Assembly: GCA_029216955.1 (NCBI GenBank) | Contig: JANAVB010004169.1 | Coordinates: 1-64,000, forward strand | DNA from: Iris pallida | Taxonomy: Eukaryota > Streptophyta > Magnoliopsida > Asparagales > Iridaceae | Length of the DNA: 64,000 nt | Reading direction: 5' to 3' | Part shown: positions 44,660-55,259 of the stretch, one piece after another | Layout: every line of letters starts with the position of its first letter | Numbering within the stretch: position 1 is the first letter of the stretch | Translations under genes and position numbers: made by a program | The notes under the pieces: model-generated | Told to the model about the DNA's origin: nothing | What the model saw: only the letters and a program-made list of their open reading frames with translations | Databases searched by the model: none

Positions 44660-46111
44660 GACATGATGCTCAAGCACAACCGACACAACAGGTCGCTGTA
44701 TTACACAGGGTATTTCGGTTCAGTCAAGGTGAAGCGGATTCAGATCGATCCGGGGTCTTCCCTCAGCATCATCCCGAAGACGCTGCTCTCAATACTGGGG
44801 ATCCCAATGTACCAACTGGCGCCCTCCAACACAACAATCAGTGGCTTCAATGCTAGCAAAAGCGAACCACTAGGTAAAATACGACTAAAGTGCCATATCG
44901 GTAACCTCAGAACCGAGGTCACTTGTTATATCGTGGACGCCGAAGTCAACTACAACCTTCTGTTGGGTCGTCCATGGCTGCATGAGTACATGGTGGTGCC
45001 ATCCACGCTCCACCAATGTATGAAGTACGTGTCCACCAACAACGTCATCCGGACGGAGTTCGCGGACATCGATCCTTTCAAAGGGATTGAAGCCTACTTC
45101 ACGGATTTCGACTTGTACAAGTCACCTGACGAGGAGGAAGCCAATGATGCTGACGATGAAGCAGAAACGGCGGCAGAGCCGGACATGGAGCCTGAGGTCA
45201 CTCCAGACGCTCCTTTGAAGATCCGACTCAAAGGCAAACCGCCTCAGAAGTTGCCTCACATGAGCATTAAGCTGCCCGAAAAAGCACCAGCTGTCCCTGA
45301 AGCTCCCCTGAAGATACGGCTCAAGGAAAAGCCGCCTCAAACATCGACTTCCCTTGTGGAAAAACTACAGGGGAAGGCGCCAATCACCGGTGGCACAGTG
45401 GAGGCACCTTTGAAGGTGCGTCTTAAAGGCAAGCCCCCGCCATCCAAGCTGCCAGAAAAGGCCCGCATAGTCCTCTCGGACTCCAAGACCAACGCTGTGG
45501 TGGACTCTCCCGATCCTACTCCAGTACTCACAGATGAAGAGCTAGGGGAATATATCTTCGTTGATGTAGATGCACCCTCTCTGGACAATGTAATCCCGCG
45601 GGATAAAATCTCGTATTTCATCAATAATAGAGTGTCTTTTAATTATTCTAGTCTTCCACATTGGAATGCCATGTATACATTAGATAATGCTCTACGGTCA
45701 TTACAAACACAAATAACGACCGTCCATCATGTAAATCGAGTAGTCCCGTTCCAAAGGGTCTATTTCATAGTCCCGCTACGGAGTCGAGACGAAGAATCCA
45801 TCATCTTCGGCAAAGTTGAGCGTCATCAAGACCTTCCGCCACTCGAGCCAAAACCAGATACCGGCAGAATGTAAGTCTATCGGTACACGGATAAGGCCAA
45901 GTACCTCATCCAAAAGATGGGTTACGACCTAAAAAGCAACAAAGACCTGAACTACGGCAAGGGTCGACGTCTCCCTCTCCGGCTTCCAACGCCTAAAAGA
46001 AAGCCGCATGAGTACTACAATAGAACTCGATGGGGGGGTAGGCTATGTCACGCTGCCGTCAACTCCAGAGAGTTCAGACGCAGAAGAAGTAGAACATTCT
46101 CACTCGTTTGA
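44660..46111 (+). pseudogene. Tat aspartic protease and linker
   Basis: The retropepsin-like domain begins with GYFGSVKVKRIQIDPGSSLSII; the active site reads DPGSS, an Asp followed by P-G rather than S/T-G, common in Tat. YNLLLGRPWLHEY closes the fold. The linker (45180-45480) carries three copies of an APLKIRLKGKPP-type basic repeat. A TAA at 45872-45874 breaks the frame. Gag and protease share one frame; RT lies in another, with the switch between about 46008 and 46111. Confidence 0.8.
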
Positions 46112-47219
46112 AGCATCAACATGGGATTCCGATACCAGTATCGGCTCAGTCTTCAAGAGAGTGCTGTCAGCCAACATGACGTCTACATAATCTCAAGAAG
46201 ATGAAGGTGAAGACCAAACGCCAGAATTCTTCGAAGAAGAATCTTGGGCTCAATGCCTGGGAGAACAGTGGGAGTCTCGTTTTGAATTACGTGAACCTCC
46301 CTCCGAAGACGAAGTCGAGCAGATCGACCTTGGGGATGGATCTTCTTCCAAACCTATCTTCATCAGCAAAAGCCTAAAAGGAGAAGATCGAGAATCTTTA
46401 ATCCAGCTGGCTAAAGAGTATATCGACGTCTTCGTCTGGAGCTACGAAGATATGCCGGGACTTGAACCCCAAATCACGATGCATAGGCTGAACATATTAC
46501 CTGATGCCAAGCCTATCAAACAACAATAGCGGCGCTTCCGTCTGGACATCATGAACGCCATCGATCAGGAGGTAGACAAACTCTTGACCAGCAGTTTCAT
46601 CCGTAAAGAACAACACCCAGATTGGGTAGCCAACGTCGTCCTTGTCACCAAGAAGAATGGGAAGATACGAGTTTGTATCCACTTCAGGGATCTCAACTCT
46701 GCTTGCCCGAAGGACAAATTCTCGCTTCTAATCACCGACGTAATGATCGACAACACATGTGGCTTCGAGCGCATATCTTTCATGGACGGGTATTCGGGCT
46801 ACAACCAGATCAAGATGTTCCCCGATGACGCAAAACACACGTTATTCAGGACTCCAAAGGGCGTTTTCTGCTACACAGTGATGCCCTTTGGCTTGAAGAA
46901 CGCTGGTGTGACATACCAACGAGCTATGAGCACCATTTTTTGTCAGCATCTTCGCAAGACAGTCGAATGCTATGTTGACGACATCGCAGTCAAGAGCCGT
47001 CTCAAAGGAGATCATCTGCAAGACTTCAAGACAGTCTTCGATCTCATGCGGGCGCATCAACTCAAGATGAACCCCGCTAAATCCTTCCTAGGGGTTTCTA
47101 GCGGAAAGTTCTTGGGCTTCATTATCATGGCTAAAGGCATTCATGTCGATCCCGAAAAGACCAAAGCCATCCTCGATAGGGACCCTCCGAAGAACCTTCA
47201 AGAACTTCGAGGCCTATAG
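46008..47219 (+). pseudogene. Tat reverse transcriptase
   Basis: Starts with the pre-RT segment (WSYEDMPGLEPQITMHRLNI, about 46440-46498). It has KKNGKIRVCIHFRDLNSACPKD, FMDGYSGYNQI, MPFGLKNAG and the catalytic YVDDIAVKS box, then FLGFIIMAKGI. In-frame stops lie near 46188, 46527 and 47217-47219. Wording is characteristic of Tat RT. Confidence 0.9.
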
Positions 47220-47739
47220 GGGCGGCTGGTATATATCCGGAGGTTCATAGCAAACCTTTCCGGCAAATGTCAACCCTTTACTCAGCTCATGAAGAAGGGA
47301 GTCTCTTACGTCTGGACAGAGGAGTGCCAAAAGGCTTTCGACGACATCAAGGCTTATCTGACAAGCCCGCCAGTCCTGGTGGCACCCGTCGCCGGCAAAC
47401 CATTTCTCCTCTACGTCCGTGCCATGGATCATTCCCTAGGTGCTCTGCTAGCTCAGAACAGCGATACAGGCTATGAGAAAGCAATCTACTACCTCAGTCG
47501 AACTCTGATCGGGGCCGAACACCGGTACAACCCCGTTGAAAAGGAGTGCTTGGATTTGGTATTTGCCATCCAAAAGACTCGACATTATGTCTCGGGGCAG
47601 ACAATTCATGTCATTTCTCGAGTCAATCCGCTCAGAGTCCTCATGACGAAGCCAGGATCATTAAACTCCCGGCTTGCCATATGGGCGATCTTGCTAACGC
47701 CATACAACATGGTGTTCGTTCCACAAAAAAGCTGTTAAG
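47220..47739 (+). pseudogene. Tat RNase H (first copy)
   Basis: Same frame as RT after the stop. Includes FTQLMKKGVSYVWTEECQKAFDDIK, LYVRAMDHSLGALLAQ (Asp active-site candidate), EKECLDLVFAIQKTRHYV (Glu) and VNPLRVLMTKP. It degrades RNA of the RNA-DNA hybrid during reverse transcription. The frame ends at 47738. Confidence 0.85.
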
Positions 47740-48142
47740 GGCTAAGCTCTGGCCGACTTTTTAGGTGCACACCCCATCCCAGAGTCCTCAAGACTCTACG
47801 AAGACATCCCGGATGAGGTCCAAGAATCAAACGTCACCGAAAAAGGCTCCGTCTGGCAGATGTTTTTCGATGGCGCTTTAAGAACAGGCCCTAAAGGCCA
47901 AATCATCGCAGGTGTGGGGGTGGTATTAGTCTTCCCGATCAGCTGGTCATCCAGTGTGCTTACTCCCTTTTGAAGCCGTGCTCCAACAATGTTGTCGAGT
48001 ACAACACGCTCATTATGGGACTCCAGCTGGCACAACAGCTGGGGGTGGATCATCTGGAAGCCTACGACGACTCAAAACTCGTCGTAAACCAGATCAGAGG
48101 GCAATACGAGGTTCGCCATGAAGATCTGATCCCTTACCATTA
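47740..48142 (+). pseudogene. Tat second RNase H (aRNH type)
   Basis: Frames switch twice but give WQMFFDGALRTG (first Asp), VEYNTLIMGLQLAQQLGVDHL (Glu) and AYDDSKLVVNQIRGQYEV (second Asp). This is the archaeal-type RNase H that Tat-lineage elements carry between RNase H and integrase. Confidence 0.8.
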
Positions 48143-49829
48143 AGTTATATTGAACATCATTTTAACCTTTACCGGGTTCTTCATCGAACACATACCTCGT
48201 CTACAAAATCTAGAGGCTGATGCTCTGGCTGGCCTCGTAGCCTCCTTGGCAGTACCCCTCGGGACTCAATACTACGTCACGGTAGTTGGTCAAGACTTGG
48301 TCTGTCCTAAAAACAACCTGTGCTCACGAGTGGCCTATGCCATGTCAACAAGTGCCGGTGTTAACGTCCGAGACTGGAGATTTTCGTTTATCGACTTAGC
48401 CATCTATGGAATCCTCCTAGAGGACTCGAAAGAAGCCGTCTCAGTCAGGAGACGCTCTCTTCGATTCTACTATGATACAGCTACTAAAATGCTGTACCGA
48501 CGCTCCTACGATGGACTTCTCCTTCGATGTTTATCTAACGAAGAAGCAGTCAAAGCCCTTCGAGAAGCTCACGATGGAACCTGCGGGGCCCATCAACCTG
48601 GCCCTAAGTTGCAGGACTGACTGCGACGCATGGACTACTACTGGCCAACCATGGCCGCTGACGCTGTCGAATATACTAAGAAGTGCCATGCGTGCCAGCT
48701 TCATACGGACTTCATCCATACACCATCAAAACTACTACATCCTATAGTCGCCTCCTGGCCCTTCGAAGCTTGGGGCATGGACATTGTGGGATCGATCACC
48801 CCTCCTTCATCGAGAGGACATCGCTTCATCCTAGCCATCATCGACTACTTCTCCAAATGGGCAGAAGCAGTTCCACTAGCAGAAGTGAAAAGCTCTAGTG
48901 TGATTAGCTTCATCAAGCACCATGTCATCTACCATTTCGGGATAACCTAGAGGATCATCCACGATAATGGTCCCCAGTTCATAAGCCATGCTTTCAGCAG
49001 ATTCTGTGATAAGAATCGCATTCAAAACGTGGCATCAACCGCCTACAATCCGACAACAAACGGATTAGCCGAAGCGTTTAACAAGACTATCGTCAGGCTA
49101 CTCAAAAAGGTCATGTCATCCAACAAACGCGACTGGGACGAAAAGCTCGGCGAATGCCTTTGGGCCTACCGTACAACGGTACGGACCCCGACAAGCAACA
49201 CACCATTCTCCCTAGTCTACGGGAGCGAAGCGGTGCTACCTCTCGAGATCCAGATACCCTCACTTCGCGTAGCAATCACAAACCAACTCACAGAAGAGGA
49301 CAATCAACGTCGTCGTCTGCAGGAACTGGAGGCACTTGACGAAAAGCGTCTCCTAGCTCAACAACGCATCGAACTCTACCAAGCCCGTATATCACAGGCT
49401 TTCAACAAGAAGGTCAAGCAGAGGACTTTCCAAGTAGGCGACCTGGTTCTGGCAGTCAGGAGGCCAATGGTGTTGACTCACAAGACACCAGGAAAGTTCG
49501 AGCCCAAGTGGGAAGGACCTTTCATCATAGAGACGGTATACTCAAACGGTGCTTACCGTCTCGCCAAACCCAATGGAGACTTGTTCATGATGCCCATCAA
49601 CGGTAAGTTCCTAAAAGAAGTACTACTCTTGACATCTTTTAGACATGTACTTCCACAAGGGGATCTGTGGACCCAATCATCAAGGCCCACATACAATTTC
49701 CTTCCACAAAATCATACGCTTCCGGAACCCAGCTGTTCCGTGGCATCCTCCAGTAGAAGGACAACTACGTCTACATCACCTTTGAGTTGCCCCCCTACAA
49801 CCTACAAAGCGGAATCTTACATTCCATAA
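48143..49829 (+). pseudogene. Tat integrase
   Basis: HHCC zinc domain (EAHDGTCGAHQPG ... KKCHACQ), then the catalytic core with WGMDIVGS (Asp), HDNGPQF (Asp) and NGLAEAFNKTI (Glu), and a C-terminal GPFIIETVYSNGAYRL segment. Stops at 48618-48620 and 48948-48950 interrupt the frame. No chromodomain is visible, as expected outside chromoviruses. Confidence 0.9.
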
Positions 49830-50065
49830 GACTACGCTATCCATCATGTTTACCACGTCCACATTACCTCTGAGTAAACATCTCGTACAGACAACCCCTG
49901 CGTTGTCGTACATTAATCGCAGAACTTCCACGTCTACATTACCTCTGAGTAGTTTTGCGTATCTTCCAGAGTCATTCCTACCACGTCCATAACACCTCTG
50001 AGTAGGAAGATTCCATCATTTTAAATTCCATATTTGCCACGTCCATATTACCTCTGAGCAAACAT
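49755..50065 (+). repeat. Five spaced 'CCACGTCCACATTACCTCTG' repeats
   Basis: Variants of this 20-mer occur near 49763, 49853, 49927, 49981 and 50036, spaced about 50-90 bases. They sit between the end of pol and the antisense gene. Nothing coding is seen in 49830-50272. Confidence 0.7.
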
Positions 50066-51892
50066 GCTGGTTCTTTCAAACTTATTATCTGTACCTAAAA
50101 ATTAAGGTGCGCAAAAGATAATAGGTCCACACAAATCATCAAGTTCATGACAAGCAAAAATGAACACATCACAAAAAATTGTGTATTTCTTTATTTCTAA
50201 AAGAAAGAGAGTAAAGGATTACACCATCTCCAGTAAGAGTTGCAAATACACAAAAAGAAGAGACTATAAGCCCTAAACATCCCCAGGGTTGGCTGAAAGC
50301 TCTTCAATTCGATACCTTAAATCTGCCGTCCGATTCTCCACAGTCGCCAAGACTCGACGTTCAGCTTCTTGACGCATCGCTTCAATGGCCTCAGGAGAAG
50401 TGTCATTCTCATGCTTCTCATCCAACTGCTGCCGCTGCTGAGCCAGAGTAAGAGCCTGGTGGGTGAAAGCTGCCTCCTCCTTCTTGAATGCTACGTGTTC
50501 AACCTGGATACGTTCGACGTCTAATAGGAGTCGGGCCCGCTGGTCCTCAAGGCGGCGGATCTGGGCGTCAATCTCCGCGATACTAGCGTCCAATGCAGCT
50601 CGCGCCTCCACCGTCTCCCGCGTAGACTGAGACAACCGCTCCACTACAGCTTCAGTCTCAGCCACTTTGCGTTTTCAGACACTCACAGTAGCCTAGTAAG
50701 AAGACTCAGTCTCGACGATCAACTTCTTCTTCTCCGTATCTATCAGGACGAAGAGGTCGTTTCGCTGGATGCACTGTAATTCGGAAAGCCGTTGGTCCAA
50801 CTCAACCACTGAGGCTTCTAGAATATCGGCCATATGATCATGGCCCTGATGAAGACGGATCAGGTTGATATGAGGCATTGCTAGAGTTCTTGCCGTCGCA
50901 AAACTCTCATTTGTGTCCATCACGGCCGATACACCCCTCTGCAGCATTTTATACACTGCCTCGATGATGAATTTCACGTATTTATCTGCATCCGCCAGCA
51001 CCTACGGCGTCATAGCAGGAGTCGGAGGAGCTGCTTTAGCAGACGGACCGTATGAAGGCCCGCCTGTCTCAATCTGCGAGGCTGGACCCTCGGTATCAAC
51101 AGGCTCTTCATCAACAGGGGCTTGACTACTAGCCCGAGGAGCCAAAGGAACAAAAGAAGCCGAAATAGGCGTCGAGATAGTACCCCAAGTGGACGGAGCA
51201 ACAGAGAGTTCCATCAAACCCTTACCCTTCCCAAATTCGGAGGAACCACCGACGTCAGCGACTACCTCATCAGCCCCCAACGTGCTATCAGCAGCCAGTA
51301 CGGGACATTCCCTCTCTGGTAGAATGGAGAGATCAACACTTGTCTCCTAGCCCGCCCTTGGAGTCAGGACCGCCAAACAAGTCTCATTCTCCTCATCAAA
51401 TCCCTCTACAGGGACAGGATCTGCCGCTACCTCCTGATCGGTAGCCACCTCAGCTTTCGCTGCTGAGTCTGGAGTAGGGCTCGACAATGCTGCAGCCGAC
51501 CTCCCTTCATCATGACAAGGAGGGGAATCAACCCTCTCCTCTGTTTCAACCACATCTGTTGCCCCCGCAACAGACTCTTGTAACTCTGGAGCGATGTCAT
51601 CTGAAGACGACGAACTCCACTCTACTTCATCATCGCGAAGCCCCGTATCTGCTGGACCCTCAACGTCCAAGGCCCCCACGGCAGCTGGCACCATCCCGGA
51701 AGTTGCTGCAACCTTCGCGTCTCTTTCAACAAAGTCTGGAGATACTAAAACCTCTGCAGGAACAACATCTTCAGGACTCTCCTCCATTGGAGACATTACC
51801 ATCGGAGGAATGCGCTCGTCAGAAGAGCTTGCCACCTCCTTCGGTTTACTGACACCCGGTTTCGAAACACGGGTCTTCTTCTTCGACGATCC

Positions 51893-51958
51893 CTACAAGA
51901 AGAAAAGCACAAGTCACCAAAATGACAAAATGAGCCAAAATTGCGGAGGACTCTTTAC
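51893..51958 (-). other. Small intron in the antisense gene
   Basis: The minus strand reads CTGAG|gtaaag ... ttcttgtag|GGATCG, with good donor, pyrimidine tract and acceptor. Length is 66 bases. Confidence 0.55.
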
Positions 51959-54322
51959 CTCAGCAGGAACTGATTCCACTGGCATTACAGGCGGCACTTC
52001 CGTAGCCTTTGGAGTCGTCGTCTTTCTCGGCCTTTTTTGTACAGACGAACCGGCTTCTGCGTCGGCCCGTCTCTTCCCAACAGAGGGATCTCTCACTGAT
52101 GCTGCAGCAGCAGCCCGATATCCTGCCAATTCTGGTGGACGATATGACCGAGCCGCTATCAACATATTCGTCGTGGCCTCTAGCTGAGTTCCAATGTTGA
52201 AACTAGTTTCCCTATCATAACCAGGAGACACAATATTCATGGTGCAATACAGCTTAGCTGCCGAATACAAGATCTATGGCCGAGGGTTGCGAACTGGCGT
52301 AGTAAAACGAATACCAGTGCACCCAGCATTATAATATTGCCAGCCTCGGGCTCCATCCAGCAAACTCTCGGTAAACCCCAGACTGTTACTGGGATTCCGT
52401 AATATTAGCTGGGTATAGCCAAACTGACGAACGAACCGGCTGGACAGATATGGCTCCAGATAACACCTATTTTGGTTACGGTAGACTAAGTGAGAAGGCC
52501 GAATACTTTGCAACCAACGAAAACCCCATTTCGGTAGAGTAATTGCATCTTCACCAGAGTCGTCTAAATCTTGGTCAGCCTTGAAATCTTTAAAGATGGG
52601 CCGATCTTGACAATCTCCCACCCCTGAAGGTAGGACAAAACCCTCTTACAAACGGGGATGCCAGTGTGTAACCACTTCCTCTTGTAGAAGCGGCGGATAA
52701 AGGCATCACCTTCAACGTGATCCTCCTTCGGACCTGGACTCATCACGTTCGGGTGATACAGAATCAACCATCCCATAAGATAATGGAATGGTAGTTAGGC
52801 CCGGGTAAAGTTGTCGTTTCTACCTCTTCCGTGGATCACATCATCAGCAAAGGTCCTCAAACCCCGCAACAGGTTACACACCATCGCGGAAAGGAGAGCT
52901 AAAGGACGACCAAAGACTAATTTCACGACGGGCAAAATAAGGTTCCGGTGTACCCTCTCTACAGTACCAGATTCGCCCGCAAACACACAATCCCGGAGCC
53001 ATATCATCAAGTATGCCGTTAACACCGCCTTAGACGACATCCGGTGCGCACAGTGCCAGAAGCAGCTATACGCGTTCTCGCCACTCTTCTTTGAATGGGG
53101 GGCCCTTTCATCTAGCCGGCTCATTTCGGAAGTTATTTCCGTGGGTTTCAGCCCTTGCGGAGTCATAAATCGGATCTTCGAGGAATTCGCCAAATCCTGC
53201 TTGAAGACGTAATCCCTCCAAGCAGTCACATGAGGCTGAGTCCTGCCTTTGTCCTTCCGTTGCATCAGATAATGATGGCTCGCCACCTCTTTAAAATAGC
53301 CATCATCTCCGGGTTCTTATTTTCCAGAACCAGGATCTCTTCATTCGACGAAAAATATTCCTCGTACGGTTCCGAGCCCCAAGAAAGCTTGGACACTTCG
53401 TACATCTCATGGAGAGCCAACCCCAACTCCCCAACCGGAGTAAAGAAGGTGCCAGTCTGGGCATTGGACAATTCTAAGAGTGCGAGAAACATAGGCTTAT
53501 TGAGATCCACGCAAGCCTGTGTGGCACGGATAGCGGCCGTCAGCCCAATCTCCTTAAGCTCAGCCTTGAACTTCGAAAGTACCCAAATGGTCAACTCGTC
53601 CCCCTTCGGCATGTGGTGACACCAACCTTCAACCCTAAAGCCACCTTTCGGATACATGATCATCGATGTCAGCATCCGATTTGTAAAGGTCAAAGCACTG
53701 AAGGCAAAAGTGTCACTAGGGACTTCACTGTAGAGGCTCCCAGGACGCAAAGTTCGGCAACTAAACGAGGGACCGGCTCGCGAAGCGGCCAAGGTATCCC
53801 TCTGATTCGAGGTAGCATCAATTGAAAGAGTACCTCCCAATGCCCCTCCTTGAGAAGGAGTAAGTTCCCAGGGCATCTTCTCTTGGAAGCTAAACGGTAG
53901 AAGGCCGTCAGCGGCAACTGGCGGTCAAGTTGTCGCATGTACAGAACCATGCCTTTTGCAGAGAAGAACCAGTCTTCTTTGATCTTCAGTATCTTCGCCT
54001 CGGAAGAGATCAGTCGGTCACCAAACAAAAAGACAGGTTTTAAGAAAGTCACATCCTCGGATTCAGCAGATTTCAGTTTACCACTCTCCATCATACTCTA
54101 GAGGAAAATCGGCAACTGATTCTGGATCTGCAGCATTCTCTCAGGAGGTTGGTTCTGTAAGATAGCATCCTTCGCAGGGTTGATAACCTCCTCGTCAAAT
54201 TAACTCCCATTTGACAAAGAGAAGCATCCAGAAGGACTTCATTCAACAAAGGGATTGTCATCAATACTGACACAACAAAAACAAAAGTCAGGCAAAAAAA
54301 CAAAGTGTGTCAAGCAACCTGG

Positions 54323-54683
54323 CGCATCATCAGGGTGTAAACCTATGTGCGTCAGCAAAAGCTTCGGCACATCATCAGGGTGCAAACCCATGTGCGTCAG
54401 CAAAAGCTTCGGCACATCATCAGGGTGTGAACCCATGCACTTCAGCAGAGAGGCTTCAGCGCATCATCAGGGTGTGAACCCATGCGCGTCAGCAGAGGCT
54501 TCGGCGCATCATCAGGGCGTAAATCCATGCGCGTCAGCAGAGGCTTCGGCGCATCATCAGGGTGTAAAACTATGCGCGTCAGCAGTTAAACCTCGGTGCA
54601 TAATAAGGGCCTAAACCCATGCACGTCGGCGGGATAAAACCTCGACGCATCATCAGGACATAAGTCCATGCGCGTCGGCAGCA
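54323..54683. repeat. 45-bp minisatellite in the Tat 3' region
   Basis: About eight tandem units of atcatcagggtgtaaaccta followed by tgtgcgtcagcaaaagcttcggcac variants. The length of 45 keeps frame, and the minus strand reads HPDDVPKLLLTHMGL repeats. It lies in the putative first intron of the antisense gene. Confidence 0.9.
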
Positions 54684-54940
54684 GAGAGTTAGGGCACACC
54701 AACTCAGCCGTATGACCCAAAGCTCGTCTGAACAAAAGTAATGGAAAAGATGACACCCACCCGTCACCGTGGGCCGAACGTCAGCCGGAGTCACAATGGT
54801 GACAGGAGCATCCTCTTTGGCAAACTCCGCCGGCTCCTTTCCCTTGGCACCGTCGCGAGGAGTCTTGGGAGCCATTCCTTGAGAGAAAAAAGTTAGGGTT
54901 TTTTGTGAAAAAGAACTCTAAAAGGCAAAAGCAAAGAGAG

Positions 54941-54967
54941 GAAGAACTCTCTCTCTCTCTCTCTCTC
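54941..54967. repeat. (CT)n microsatellite
   Basis: About 13 CT units, on the minus strand a GA run in the 5' UTR of the antisense gene. Confidence 0.95.
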
Positions 54968-54977
54968 CATCTCACGC

Positions 54978-54989
54978 CTATTTATAGGC
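54978..54989 (-). promoter_or_regulatory. TATA box of the antisense gene
   Basis: The minus strand reads cctataaatagg, followed by a GA-rich 5' UTR and ATG at 54875. The palindromic box is the expected distance upstream. Confidence 0.6.
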
Positions 54990-55248
54990 TTGGTCGCACG
55001 CGTGAATCGATAAAGTGTGACCTCAGCCGTCGCCTCGGGTTCTATGAGAAGATAATCGCAAATAAATCCAAAAAGATCATCATTAATCTTTTTTGGTTAT
55101 CGAGGCGTTATCATTTGCATTAACTAAGCGGAGCATGCGTCTCATCACTGATGTGCGGAGCATCTATGCGCCCGAACAGTCATGCGCCCCAACCGCAATG
55201 CTTCTTATTCAAAGTATTCCAAAACTTGTCCAAAAGTTTGAAAACTTT
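54990..55248. other. Spacer between the antisense promoter and the polypurine tract
   Basis: No coding signal. It contains several catgcg/atgcgcc motifs like those in the LTR. Confidence 0.5.
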
Positions 55249-55259
55249 GAAGGGGGTCT
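55249..55259 (+). other. Polypurine tract of the Tat element
   Basis: gaagggggtct lies directly before the 3' LTR start at 55260, the usual plus-strand primer site. Confidence 0.8.

Larger units (their letters stand above)
50273..54875 (-). pseudogene. Antisense extra gene of the Tat element: plant mobile domain protein
   Basis: It starts at ATG 54875 (MAPKTPRDGAKGKEP), about 100 bases after its own TATA box. A GT site near 54757 and the minisatellite indicate a long first intron. The domain core lies at 53876-52795: TGTFFTPVGELGLALHEMYEV and LTAYLMIWLRDCVFAGESGTV with LLSAMVCNLLRGL. Then YLEPYLSSRFVRQFGYTQLI (about 52470-52410) follows. Together these match the plant mobile domain pattern. 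A canonical 66-bp intron is visible at 51958-51893. The C-terminus (50665-50273) is a predicted coiled coil. In-frame stops (for example near 52273) show decay. Antisense extra ORFs in this position are known in Tat elements, some with a DNA-transposon-associated domain. Confidence 0.7.

Noticed and set aside
54323..54683. CRISPR-like array
   Set aside because: The 45-bp units are contiguous tandem copies without unique spacers, in a plant retrotransposon.
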